Shown here: piece by piece, positions 35,919 to 44,276 of the stretch | How positions within the stretch are numbered: the stretch's first letter is position 1 | Layout of the letters: each line of letters starts with the position of its first letter | Source: JAYRZB01 sp041916675 | GTDB lineage: Bacteria > Pseudomonadota > Alphaproteobacteria > Rhizobiales > Devosiaceae | DNA: 64,000 nucleotides | NCBI GenBank assembly: GCA_041916675.1 | Contig: JAYRZB010000002.1 | Location: 310,001-374,000, forward strand | Direction of reading: 5' to 3' | Made by a program: the position numbers and the translations under genes | Notes under the pieces: generated by a model | What the model saw: only the letters and a program-made list of their open reading frames with translations | What the model was told of the DNA's origin: nothing | Database searches by the model: none

Positions 35919-36209
35919 CACCCCCACCCTATCCCTCCCCACAAGGGGGAGGGGACAGGCAGAGCTTGGGACACCTCTGGTGATCCCGAACCTATGGCGA
36001 GGCACAGTCGGCTCTCCTCCCCCTTGTGGGGAGGAGATGGAGGTGGGGGAGAGCATTCAGGCCTGTGTTCTGAGCCCACCCCCACCCTATCCCTCCCCCC
36101 CGGGTGGGGAGGGGACCGGCGGTGCCATGGGCACGTCGGGTGACCCATCCCGGAACGCTGGCCCTCTTCTCTCCTCCCCCTCCCAGGGGGAGGAGCCGGA
36201 GGTGGGGGT
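35919..36209. repeat. Tandem composite C/G-rich palindromic repeat (four units, about 158-bp period)
   Basis: Four related units alternate in orientation: 35919-35956 and 36077-36118 begin CACCCCCACCCTATCCCTCC, while 36012-36050 and 36169-36209 are reverse-complement forms (CTCTCCTCCCCCTTGTGGGG and a variant). The pair spanning 35919-36050 is repeated as 36077-36209 with diverged spacer sequence, so a composite element was duplicated in tandem. Each unit can form a G/C hairpin. Confidence 0.75.
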
Positions 36210-36545
36210 ATGCAGCAATCACTCCGCCATCAGCCAAACCCCAACAAAACTTATCCCCGCCCCCGCAATCTCCATCATCATTGCCCCGTCCCTCCGTTGC
36301 GGCGTGGTTGCAACGAACGATCAGCGGAGGGAAATGGGGAAGCCGGGGTCGCCTGGTTTCGCGCGAGGCTATAGCGACAGCTGCCGGTTAAGGTCCGTCA
36401 CCTGGATCGCCCTCGTGAAAAAGCCCATTGTCTGGGGCAAAGGACGCTTCGCACCAAACTATCTACCCCACCCTGAGGCCGACTTTGCCCCAGACCGCCG
36501 CACCAAAACCCCGCCCGGAAACCCGCGCGGGGCACAGTCGCGTGG
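36210..36545. other. Gene-free interval downstream of prpE
   Basis: No supported gene or RNA was seen. It includes a Pro-codon-like C-rich stretch (36225-36300) and the 3' flank of prpE, with no clear T-tract terminator. Confidence 0.4.
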
Positions 36546-38441
36546 TCAGGCGGGCAGGCGCCTGTCGATCACCGCCCGGATTTCATCCAGGATCGCCGGA
36601 TCATCGATGGTGGCCGGCATGCGGAACGGCTCGCGATCGGCAATCTGGCGCATGGTGCCGCGCAAGATCTTGCCCGAACGCGTCTTGGGCAGCCGCTCGA
36701 TCACAAACACCAGCTTGAACGCGGCCACCGGCCCGATCTCGTCGCGCACCAGCTGGATCAGTTCTTTTTCGACCTGCGCCTCGGGCTTGGCGACGCCGCG
36801 CTTGAGCACCACAAACCCGCAGGGTGCCTGGCCCTTGAGCGCATCGGCAATCCCGATCACGGCGCATTCGGCCACGTCCTGGTGCCCCGAAAGCACTTCC
36901 TCCATGCCCCCGGTTGAAAGTCGGTGCCCGGCGACATTGATGATGTCGTCGGTCCGGCTCATGATGAACAGATAACCGTCCGCATCCATGATCCCGGCAT
37001 CGGCGGTTTTGTAGTAGCCGGGGAACTCGTCGAGATAGCTCTGGTGAAACCGCCCATCGGCATTCCACAGGGTCGGCAGGCAGCCCGGCGGCAGCGGCAG
37101 CCTGACCACGATATTGCCCAGCGTGCCCGGCGCAACCGCATGCCCGGCATCATCGAGCACTTCGATCGCATAGCCCGGCATCGGCACCGTGGGCGAGCCA
37201 TATTTGAATGGCAGCAACCCCAGCCCCATCGGGTTGGCGGCAATGGCCCAGCCGGTCTCGGTCTGCCACCAGTGGTCGATCACCGGCACGCCGAGCTTGG
37301 TTTCCGCCCATTTGACGGTATCGGGATCGGCCCGCTCTCCAGCCAGGAACAGCGCCTTCAGGCTCGAGATGTCATGGCGCCCGATCAGCACGCCCTCAGG
37401 GTCTTCCTTCTTGATGGCGCGGAACGCGGTCGGGGCGGTGAACAGGGCTTTGACCCCATAATCATCCACCATGCGCCAGAACGCTCCGGCATCGGGGGTG
37501 CCCACCGGCTTACCCTCGTAGATGATGGTCGTCGCCCCCACCAGCAGCGGGGCATAGACGATATAGGAATGCCCCACCACCCAGCCGACGTCCGATGCGG
37601 CCCAGAACACATCGCCGGGGCCGATATCGTAGATCGCTCCCATGGTCCAGGCCAGCGCCACCATATGCCCGCCGGTGTCGCGCACCACGCCCTTGGGCTG
37701 GCCGGTGGTGCCCGAGGTATAAAGAATATAAGCCGGGTCGGTGGCTGCCACCGGCACGCAATCCACCTTGCGCCCCATGGCGGCGGCCATGGCTTTGCCC
37801 ATGTCGATATCGCGGCCGGGCTTGAGGTCGACCGGCTGCTGCTCGCGCTCGAACACGAAGACCTTCTCCACCTGATGGGTGGCATGGCTCATCGCCTCGA
37901 TGATCAGCGGTTCATAGGGCACGATCCGGCTCGGCTCGATCCCGCACGAGGCCGAAATGATGGCGCGGGGCGTGGCATCGTCGATGCGGGTGGCCAGTTC
38001 GCGCCCGGCAAAGCCGCCGAACACCACCGAGTGGATCGCCCCGATCCGGGCGCAGGCCAGCATCGACATCAGCGCCTCGGGGATCATCGGCATATAAATG
38101 ATCACCCGGTCACCGGCGCTTATGCCGTTGTCCAGCAGCACCGCGGCCAGCGCTTGCACCTGTGCGGTCAGCTCGGCATAGCTGATGGTCCGCCTGGTCC
38201 CGGTCACGGGGCTGTCATAGTGGATCGCCGGCTGGTCGCCGCGCCCGGTCGCCACATGCCGGTCAAGGCAGTTCCAGGCGGTGTTGCAGGTCGCCCCGGC
38301 GAACCAGCGGCCATAAACACCCTGGTCCGGGTCAAAAACGCTGGTTGGCGGGCTGATCCAGTCAATGGCATCGGCGGCCTTACCCCAGAATGCTTTGGGA
38401 TCGCGCGCCCAGGCCGCATAGGCCTCTTGATAACCGCTCAT
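36546..38441 (-). CDS. prpE: Propionyl-CoA synthetase (propionate-CoA ligase)
   Basis: A 631-residue acyl-CoA synthetase. The AMP-binding core reads DPAYILYTSGTTGQPKGVVR, with DHWWQTETGW and the hinge/lysine motif LPKTRSGKILRG (catalytic Lys) at the C-terminus. Overall pattern (YAAWARDPKAFW at the N-terminus; GGHMVALAWTMGAIYDIGPG) matches PrpE rather than Acs. It converts propionate, CoA and ATP to propionyl-CoA. GGGAGGAAATTGG precedes ATG 38441. No prpBCD genes are adjacent. Acetate may be a secondary substrate. Confidence 0.9.
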   Translation of the reverse strand: MSGYQEAYAAWARDPKAFWGKAADAIDWISPPTSVFDPDQGVYGRWFAGATCNTAWNCLDRHVATGRGDQPAIHYDSPVTGTRRTISYAELTAQVQALAAVLLDNGISAGDRVIIYMPMIPEALMSMLACARIGAIHSVVFGGFAGRELATRIDDATPRAIISASCGIEPSRIVPYEPLIIEAMSHATHQVEKVFVFEREQQPVDLKPGRDIDMGKAMAAAMGRKVDCVPVAATDPAYILYTSGTTGQPKGVVRDTGGHMVALAWTMGAIYDIGPGDVFWAASDVGWVVGHSYIVYAPLLVGATTIIYEGKPVGTPDAGAFWRMVDDYGVKALFTAPTAFRAIKKEDPEGVLIGRHDISSLKALFLAGERADPDTVKWAETKLGVPVIDHWWQTETGWAIAANPMGLGLLPFKYGSPTVPMPGYAIEVLDDAGHAVAPGTLGNIVVRLPLPPGCLPTLWNADGRFHQSYLDEFPGYYKTADAGIMDADGYLFIMSRTDDIINVAGHRLSTGGMEEVLSGHQDVAECAVIGIADALKGQAPCGFVVLKRGVAKPEAQVEKELIQLVRDEIGPVAAFKLVFVIERLPKTRSGKILRGTMRQIADREPFRMPATIDDPAILDEIRAVIDRRLPA

Positions 38442-38581
38442 CCAATTTCCTCCCGTTCATTGGATGGCCTACCAATCCACGCCCTTGGCCCGTCCCGCAA
38501 GCCACGCGGCATGCCACTTTTGGCCGAGAAAGGGGGCCAAACAGGCCGAATCCGGCCTGCTGCGCGGCTTTGTCGCAGCGT

Positions 38582-38965
38582 TCAGGCGTCGAGATCGCGG
38601 GCGAGGTTTTCCAGCAGCGCGTTCATTTCGGGGTCGGTCAGTTCGGCATCGCCGAGTTCGGCCAGCGGCTCGTGCGCGGTGGCGCCGGTTTCAAGCTGTC
38701 CCCATCTGGCCTGCCACAGGTCGGGTCGTTCCATCCACACCAGCGGCCGGGCCAGGCCATAGGTCCGCGCCAGGATTTCAGCCCGCAACAGGCCCAGTTC
38801 CACCTCGAACGGACCCTCCCGCCCGCCCTTGGTCAGCCCCGGCTGGGCCGGCCAGGTCACGCCTGCCGCCAGTTCGGCGCGATTCCGCCCCACAATGGTG
38901 ATCACCACGTGCTGGCCGCGCGTTTCCGTCCCGCGCATCAGGGTGAACACACGATTGGCCTTCAC
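38582..38965 (-). CDS. Small conserved hypothetical protein
   Basis: A 127-residue soluble protein from GTG 38965, chosen because GGGAGG lies nine bases upstream; the 20-codon longer frame lacks such a site. It begins MKANRVFTLMRGTETRGQHV, has a beta-rich first half (VVITIVGRNRAELAAGVTWP) and an acidic helical end (LTDPEMNALLENLARDLDA). Family not recognised. A TTAA-N7-TTAA box lies 67 bases upstream of its start, so it may be under CtrA control. Confidence 0.65.
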   Translation of the reverse strand: MKANRVFTLMRGTETRGQHVVITIVGRNRAELAAGVTWPAQPGLTKGGREGPFEVELGLLRAEILARTYGLARPLVWMERPDLWQARWGQLETGATAHEPLAELGDAELTDPEMNALLENLARDLDA

Positions 38966-39031
38966 GCTCAGACGCCTCCCAAACTGGCGCCATCCATAGC
39001 CAATCGCCCTGCAGCGGCAAGTCACAAAGCG

Positions 39032-39046
39032 TTAATTGGTTATTAA
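39032..39046. promoter_or_regulatory. Predicted CtrA box (TTAA-N7-TTAA)
   Basis: TTAATTGGTTATTAA has the exact 7-base spacing of the full CtrA consensus and lies in the 121-base gap upstream of the minus-strand gene at 38582-38965. Confidence 0.45.
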
Positions 39047-39086
39047 TCGCAACGGTTTTGGTGCTTGACGCGCTGTGTCCGCCCCC

Positions 39087-39695
39087 TTAGGGCGCGGCCT
39101 CCAGCGCCGCGATCAGCTCCACTTCCGAACGGTAGTTGCCCAGTTCCACGATCGCGGTTTCAAGGATCAGCACCCGGCGCTTGATCGTCTGGTACTGCTC
39201 GGTCTTGGCCTTGACCTGAGCATCGAGCCGCTCGCTGAACAGGTTCTGCTGCGCATCGGTGCGCCGGATGCGGCTGCGCAGGCCCGAAAGGCTGTCGATC
39301 TCGCCATTGGTCCGGTTCAGGCTCTGCCGCGCATCGCTCAGTCCGGCCTGCACCGCCTTGGTCATCTGCCCCACAAAATCCACCCCGGTCAGGGTCAGTC
39401 CGGTTGCCATCGCGGTCGACACGGCGGTGTCGAACATATCGGCCAGGATTGTGGCCACCTCCTGCCGGTAGGATTTGACGCCCGCATCATCGATCATCCC
39501 GGTTTCGTCATAGAGTCTGCGCGCATCGGGGTCCGAAAGCACACCGAAGGCTTTCACCGTCTGCATGAACCGGTCCGGGTCGCCGCCACGATCGGGATGG
39601 TCGACCTGCACTTTCTGCCGATAGGCTGTCTTGACCGCCAGGGGTGATGCACTGCGGGCAATGCCCAGCACCTGATAGGGATCGAACGCGGTCAT
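39087..39695 (-). CDS. J-domain protein
   Basis: A 202-residue protein starting MTAFDPYQVLGIARSASPLA. The J-domain (residues 3-65) has the HPD tripeptide in DHPDRGGDPDRF and would stimulate a DnaK-type ATPase. No G/F or zinc domain follows. The C-terminal half is helical with a coiled-coil segment (LFSERLDAQVKAKTEQYQTI). Client and partner are unknown. It diverges from the HAD gene; the two starts are 74 bases apart. ATG 39695 is used rather than the frame's upstream extension. Confidence 0.85.
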   Translation of the reverse strand: MTAFDPYQVLGIARSASPLAVKTAYRQKVQVDHPDRGGDPDRFMQTVKAFGVLSDPDARRLYDETGMIDDAGVKSYRQEVATILADMFDTAVSTAMATGLTLTGVDFVGQMTKAVQAGLSDARQSLNRTNGEIDSLSGLRSRIRRTDAQQNLFSERLDAQVKAKTEQYQTIKRRVLILETAIVELGNYRSEVELIAALEAAP

Positions 39696-39768
39696 TGGGT
39701 CTTCTTTGCGGGGTTTGGGCGGCGCTCCTGCTCTGGCGCAACGCGCCAATTGGCCCTATATGGGCCCC

Positions 39769-40452
39769 ATGACACCGCGCGCCTCAGAGATTCAAGCCGT
39801 CGTCTTCGATATGGACGGCACTTTGCTCGACACTGAACTGGTGTTCAAGTCCATCGTCTACGAAGTTGCCGATGGGCTGGGCTTTCAGATGCGCGACGAT
39901 GTGCATCTGGCCATGGTCGGCTCCAGCCACGAGACCACGCAGGGCATTCTGGTCGAGGCCTATGGCGTCACCTTTCCCTATACCCTGTTCGATGAGCAGT
40001 GCCGGGTCATCATGAAGCAGCGCATGGCCGATGCCGTGCCGGTCAAGACCGGGGCGGTCGAAATCCTCACCGAACTGCGCAGCCGTCGTATTCCCATGGC
40101 GGTGGCCACCTCGTCGCGGGCCCCGCATGCCATCTCCCATCTGGGCAGCGCCGGGCTGCTTGAGATGTTCGATACCATCGTGACCCGCAACGATGTCGAA
40201 AACCCCAAGCCGCATCCCGAGCCCTACCTGCTGGCCGCCAGCCGGCTGCGGGTCGATCCGGTTCATTGCCTCGCGCTCGAGGATTCCCATTCCGGCGTCC
40301 GGGCGGCCCATGCTGCCGGCATGCACACCGTCATGGTCCCCGATCTGGTTCCCCCCACCGCTGAGATTGCCGGGCTCTGCCACGCCGTCATGGACAGTCT
40401 GCACCAGGTGCGCGAGCGCTATTTCCCGCCTTTGGCTGCGCCCCGCCGCTAG
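39769..40452 (+). CDS. HAD-IA family phosphatase (phosphoglucomutase/phosphoglycolate-like)
   Basis: A 227-residue HAD hydrolase from ATG 39769. Motif I is FDMDGTLLDTE (nucleophile Asp), motif II ATSSRAPH, and motif III/IV NPKPHPEPYLLAA followed by ALEDSHSGVRAAHAA. The alpha-helical cap between motifs I and II places it in subfamily I. Such enzymes dephosphorylate small sugar phosphates or act as beta-phosphoglucomutases. The substrate is not set by sequence. ATG 39760 is a possible alternative. Confidence 0.88.
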   Translation: MTPRASEIQAVVFDMDGTLLDTELVFKSIVYEVADGLGFQMRDDVHLAMVGSSHETTQGILVEAYGVTFPYTLFDEQCRVIMKQRMADAVPVKTGAVEILTELRSRRIPMAVATSSRAPHAISHLGSAGLLEMFDTIVTRNDVENPKPHPEPYLLAASRLRVDPVHCLALEDSHSGVRAAHAAGMHTVMVPDLVPPTAEIAGLCHAVMDSLHQVRERYFPPLAAPRR

Positions 40453-40603
40453 ACTCGGCTGCCGTCACGGCGGGCGTCGGCGGTCCGTTGCCCAAAACCA
40501 AACTCGTTAAAATTGCGCCGGTCATTTCCACCCGTGCTTAGGGCTGCATGCTCTAAGGCCTGCTAAGGGCCTGATTTTGGCTCGCCTTCACAGCGCTCTG
40601 CCA

Positions 40604-40618
40604 TTAACCTTGTTTTAA
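40604..40618. promoter_or_regulatory. Predicted CtrA box (TTAA-N7-TTAA) upstream of sleB-like gene
   Basis: TTAACCTTGTTTTAA matches the consensus TTAA-N7-TTAA(C) exactly, 134 bases upstream of the TTG of the cell-wall hydrolase gene. A GGTTAAG half-site follows at 40636. The rest of the 299-base gap (40453-40751) shows no gene. Confidence 0.5.
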
Positions 40619-40751
40619 GAGCGGTGAAGCAACATGGTTAAGCAGGCGTAAATTTGAGGTTCACACCGGGAGCGTTTTTCGGTAGGGTGGGTCTTAGAGA
40701 TTGGCGAAAAGCTGACGCCCGCTGCGGCGGAACTGGGCAAGGACGGGGCAT

Positions 40752-41609
40752 TTGAGGCGTAACGCACTGACCACTGCAATGCGTGCTGGTATGCATGCCA
40801 TGGCTATTGGTGCGGCTGCGCTCGTGCTGTTCGTTACCCTTTCGCCCACCTCGGCAGAGGATCTGGAAGTGGCCATGGTCGCGCCCGCCAGCCTCACGCC
40901 GGAGCTGGTGGCGTCCCGCAGCGCCACCGCCCCGCTCCCCGAAATCAAACTGACACCTGAGCTTTTGGCCAATTACGTGGCCCGCCAGCAGGCGCTCAAG
41001 AGCTTTTCCGGCTTCGATGTCGCCCCCAAAAGCGAACTGACGGCCGAAGTCTTGTCCAGCTACATCGCCCGCAAGCGTAACCCGGCGCTGGAAGCCATCG
41101 ATGCCGCCGAGGCCGATCAGTCTTCCGCACTCAACGGCGTCATGCTGGCCAGCTATGCCACGGCCAAGTTCGTGCCCACCGAAAAGAAGGTGCACCTGGC
41201 CGACAGCGAGCGCCTCTGCCTCGCGCAGGCGATTTACCACGAAGCGCGCGGCGAGAGTGACGAGGGCCAGTGGGCCGTCGCCAACGTCATCATCAACCGC
41301 GCCATGAGCAAGAAGTACCCCTCCACCATCTGTGGCGTGGTTTTCCAGAACGCCAAGAAGAGCGGCGGCGGTTGCCAGTTCTCGTTCGCCTGCGATGGCC
41401 GCCCCGATGTCGCCCGCGAACGGGCCGCCTGGAACAAGGCCAACCGCATTGCGGTTGCCGCCTTCCAGGAATTCCAGCGCGGCGAAAGCCCGGACATCCT
41501 TCCCAAGTCAACGCTCTACTATCATACCCAGGCCGTTGCGCCGTCGTGGTCGCGCAGCTTCAAGCGCGTTGCCACCATCGGCTCGCACATCTTCTACGCG
41601 CCGCTCTAG
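40752..41609 (+). CDS. SleB-type cell wall hydrolase
   Basis: A 285-residue protein from TTG 40752. An N-terminal signal segment (GMHAMAIGAAALVLFVTLSP) exports it to the periplasm. A variable helical region (30-140) precedes the hydrolase_2 domain: CLAQAIYHEARGESDEGQWA with the catalytic Glu, VIINRAMSKKYPSTICGVVF and GGGCQFSFACDG. It cleaves peptidoglycan glycan bonds. A predicted CtrA box upstream fits a role in cell-cycle-linked wall remodelling, although that is inference. Confidence 0.9.
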   Translation: MRRNALTTAMRAGMHAMAIGAAALVLFVTLSPTSAEDLEVAMVAPASLTPELVASRSATAPLPEIKLTPELLANYVARQQALKSFSGFDVAPKSELTAEVLSSYIARKRNPALEAIDAAEADQSSALNGVMLASYATAKFVPTEKKVHLADSERLCLAQAIYHEARGESDEGQWAVANVIINRAMSKKYPSTICGVVFQNAKKSGGGCQFSFACDGRPDVARERAAWNKANRIAVAAFQEFQRGESPDILPKSTLYYHTQAVAPSWSRSFKRVATIGSHIFYAPL

Positions 41610-41656
41610 GCCTTTCCATCATCGCTGATCTCCCGCCGAGGCGTTGAGCAAAACAA

Positions 41657-41682
41657 ATGCCCCATTCTTGCGAATGGGGCAT
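41657..41682. terminator. Bidirectional hairpin terminator between sleB-like gene and pckA
   Basis: Perfect 11-bp stem ATGCCCCATTC/GAATGGGGCAT with a 4-base loop. On the minus strand it is followed by TTGTTTTGC, so it mainly serves pckA, but it lies 48 bases after the plus-strand hydrolase stop and can serve both. Confidence 0.75.
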
Positions 41683-41707
41683 GGCTTTCAGCTTTGACCG
41701 GCCCGGT

Positions 41708-43300
41708 CTATTCGGCGGCGGCCGCCAGTTTGGGCCCGGCCACGGCGCCGAGGTTGGCCTGCTCGCCGAACTTTTCGAAGTTCTTGAGAAACAGCCCCAC
41801 CAGCCGCTCGGCGGCATCGTCATAGGCACCTGTATCGGCCCAGTTCCGCCGCGGGTCGAGCAGACTGTCGGCAATCCCTTCCACCCTGACCGGCACCGCA
41901 AAGCCGAATACCGGGTCGATCCGCATGTCAACGCCATCGAGCTCGCCTGATAGCGCAGCGTTGAGCAGGCGGCGCGTCGAGGCAATGTCGATACGCTTGC
42001 CCGTCCCGAAGGCCCCGCCGGTCCAGCCGGTATTGAGCAGCCAGGTCGAGGCACCGCTGGTCTGGAGCCGCTTTGCCAGCAGGTCGCCGTAAACGCCGGG
42101 GCGCAGCGACATGAACGGCGCCCCAAAGCAGGTCGAGAATGTCGCCTGCGGTTCGGTCACGCCGCGCTCGGTGCCGGCTACCTTGGCCGTATAGCCCGAC
42201 AGGAAGTGATAGACCGCCTGGTCCGGGGTCAGCCGGGCAATCGGGGGCAGCACGCCAAAGGCATCCGCGGTCAGAAACACCACTGTTTTCGGCACCCCGC
42301 CAACCCCGCCCTTGTGCACCGCCGGCAGGGTTTCGAGCGGATAGGCCGCCCTGGTGTTCTCGGTCAGGGAAATGTCGTTGAAATCAGGTTCCTTGCTCAC
42401 CGGGTCGAGCACGACATTCTCGAGCACGGTGCCAAAGGTCCTTGTGGCGGCAAAGATCTCCGGCTCGGCGCTGGCCGACAGTTTTACTGTCTTGGCATAG
42501 CATCCGCCTTCAAGGTTGAAGACCCCGTCCTCGGTCCAGCCATGCTCGTCATCCCCGATCAACAGCCGCAGCGGGTCGGTCGACAGCGTCGTCTTGCCGG
42601 TGCCCGACAGCCCAAAGAACAGCGCCGCATCCCCGGCCCTGCCCACATTGGCCGAGCAGTGCATCGGCATCACATTGTTGAGCGGGGCGTGGAAGTTGAA
42701 CAGCGAGAAGACGCTCTTCTTGATCTCCCCGGCATAGGAGGTGCCGCAGATCACAACGATGTTCCGGCTCATGTCGAGCGCAATGGCGGTGCTGGTGCGC
42801 ACACCGTGCCGCGCCGGATCGGCCTGGAAGCTCGGCGCATGCACAATGGTCACGTCGGCCGGCACCGATCCGGCATCATCGGGGCGGATCAGCAGGTTGC
42901 GGATGAACAGGGCGTGCCAGGCGGTTTCGGTGAACACGCTCACCGACATGGCGTGCCGGCCATCGGCACCCGCCTGCAGGTCCTGGGCAAACAGGGTCTT
43001 GCCCCGATACGAACCGATGGCGTCTTCGAGCAGACGGTCGAAATGCTCCGGGCTCATGGCAGCCGAGTTGTCCCACCACACCGTGTCGCGGGTCAGGCTG
43101 TCGTTAACGATGAATTTGTCCTTGGGCGAACGGCCGGTAAACTGTCCGGTGCGGACGCTCAGCGCGCCGTGGGCGGTGAACTCTCCGTCTCCGTTCCGGA
43201 TCGCCTCGGCAACCAGAACCGGTGCCCGGTCATTATAGCGGACGGATGCGGCCTGCGTCTCGATTCTAGCGCGTAAGGTCTGGTGCGTCGTGCCGGTCAT
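41708..43300 (-). CDS. pckA: Phosphoenolpyruvate carboxykinase (ATP)
   Basis: A 530-residue PckA from ATG 43300 (MTGTTHQTLRARIE); the longer frame adds residues outside the family length. The kinase P-loop is FGLSGTGKTTLSTDP, the PEPCK signature LIGDDEHGWTEDGVFNLEGG, and the substrate motif GRSPKDKF is near residue 55. It converts oxaloacetate to PEP for gluconeogenesis. Its position opposite chvI-chvG is the classic rhizobial arrangement. Confidence 0.96.
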   Translation of the reverse strand: MTGTTHQTLRARIETQAASVRYNDRAPVLVAEAIRNGDGEFTAHGALSVRTGQFTGRSPKDKFIVNDSLTRDTVWWDNSAAMSPEHFDRLLEDAIGSYRGKTLFAQDLQAGADGRHAMSVSVFTETAWHALFIRNLLIRPDDAGSVPADVTIVHAPSFQADPARHGVRTSTAIALDMSRNIVVICGTSYAGEIKKSVFSLFNFHAPLNNVMPMHCSANVGRAGDAALFFGLSGTGKTTLSTDPLRLLIGDDEHGWTEDGVFNLEGGCYAKTVKLSASAEPEIFAATRTFGTVLENVVLDPVSKEPDFNDISLTENTRAAYPLETLPAVHKGGVGGVPKTVVFLTADAFGVLPPIARLTPDQAVYHFLSGYTAKVAGTERGVTEPQATFSTCFGAPFMSLRPGVYGDLLAKRLQTSGASTWLLNTGWTGGAFGTGKRIDIASTRRLLNAALSGELDGVDMRIDPVFGFAVPVRVEGIADSLLDPRRNWADTGAYDDAAERLVGLFLKNFEKFGEQANLGAVAGPKLAAAAE

Positions 43301-43562
43301 GTTCTCGATCCGCTGATGGAAATTGGGGGCCCTGTCGGCCTGAACCTTGAAAATCCTAAGGTCAGGGCGCACCTTCACACCATCTGGTAATCGGTCTTAA
43401 GACCTAAGTCGCATCGTCGGAGCCGCGTCGGAGAGCCCGGGCAAACGCTTGCCGCGCCTTATTTTCTGCGTAATTGTGGCCGCCAAACACGGGGCCTAAA
43501 TCAGCATGCTGCCGGGCCCCCGGGGGGACGGCGGAAAGACGGATACAAGGAAAGGGATTTCC
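43301..43562. promoter_or_regulatory. Divergent pckA / chvI promoter interval
   Basis: A 262-base gene-free stretch between divergent starts. It contains a TTAAGACCTAAG direct near-repeat at about 43395-43410 but no operator that I can name. Confidence 0.4.
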
Positions 43563-44276
43563 ATGCCCAAGATCGCCCTGGTCGATGATGATCGGAATAT
43601 TCTGACCTCGGTGTCGCTCACGCTCGAAGCCGAGGGCTATACCGTTGCCACCTATACCGATGGCGCTTCGGGCCTTGAAGGCCTGACCAGCGACAAGCCC
43701 GATCTGGCCATTCTCGACATCAAGATGCCGCGCATGGATGGCATGGAACTGCTGCGCCGCCTGCGCCAGAAGTCCGATGTGCCGGTGATCTTCCTCACCT
43801 CCAAGGATGAGGAGATTGATGAACTGTTCGGGCTCAAGATGGGGGCCGATGATTTCATCACCAAGCCGTTCAGCCAGCGCCTGCTGGTCGAGCGCGTCAA
43901 AGCCATCCTGCGCCGCGCCGCGCCCAAGGACCCATCCTCGCAATCGGCCGCTGGCGAAGTGGCTATCGGCAAGGCGCTGATCGAGCGCGGTGCCCTGGTC
44001 ATGGACGAGGAGCGCCACACCTGCACCTGGAACGGCCAGCGCGTCACCTTGACCGTCACCGAATTCCTTATTCTCCAGGCCCTGGCCCTGCGCCCCGGCG
44101 TGGTTAAGTCGCGCAATGCGCTCATGGATGCGGCCTATGACGATCAGGTCTATGTTGACGACCGCACCATCGACAGCCACATCAAGCGCCTGCGCAAGAA
44201 ATTCAAGGCCGTCGACGACGACTTCGAAATGATCGAAACCCTCTATGGGGTTGGCTACCGCTTCAAGGAACAGTAG
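43563..44276 (+). CDS. chvI: ChvI-type response regulator
   Basis: A 237-residue OmpR/PhoB-family regulator. The receiver has MPKIALVDDDRNILTSVSLT, phosphoacceptor Asp in LAILDIKMPRMDGM and Lys in FITKPFSQRL. The C-terminal winged helix ends IKRLRKKFKAVDDDFEM. ATG 43563 follows AAGGGATTTCC. The stop overlaps the chvG start by one base. In rhizobia, ChvI controls succinoglycan, acid and cell-envelope responses together with ChvG. Confidence 0.93.
   Translation: MPKIALVDDDRNILTSVSLTLEAEGYTVATYTDGASGLEGLTSDKPDLAILDIKMPRMDGMELLRRLRQKSDVPVIFLTSKDEEIDELFGLKMGADDFITKPFSQRLLVERVKAILRRAAPKDPSSQSAAGEVAIGKALIERGALVMDEERHTCTWNGQRVTLTVTEFLILQALALRPGVVKSRNALMDAAYDDQVYVDDRTIDSHIKRLRKKFKAVDDDFEMIETLYGVGYRFKEQ

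Noticed and set aside
35919..36209. CRISPR-like array
   Set aside because: The repeats alternate in orientation, are C/G low complexity and have unequal spacers, unlike CRISPR repeats; no cas genes are nearby.
36924..38762. 612-codon plus-strand frame opposite prpE
   Set aside because: Antisense shadow of PrpE with no recognisable domain.
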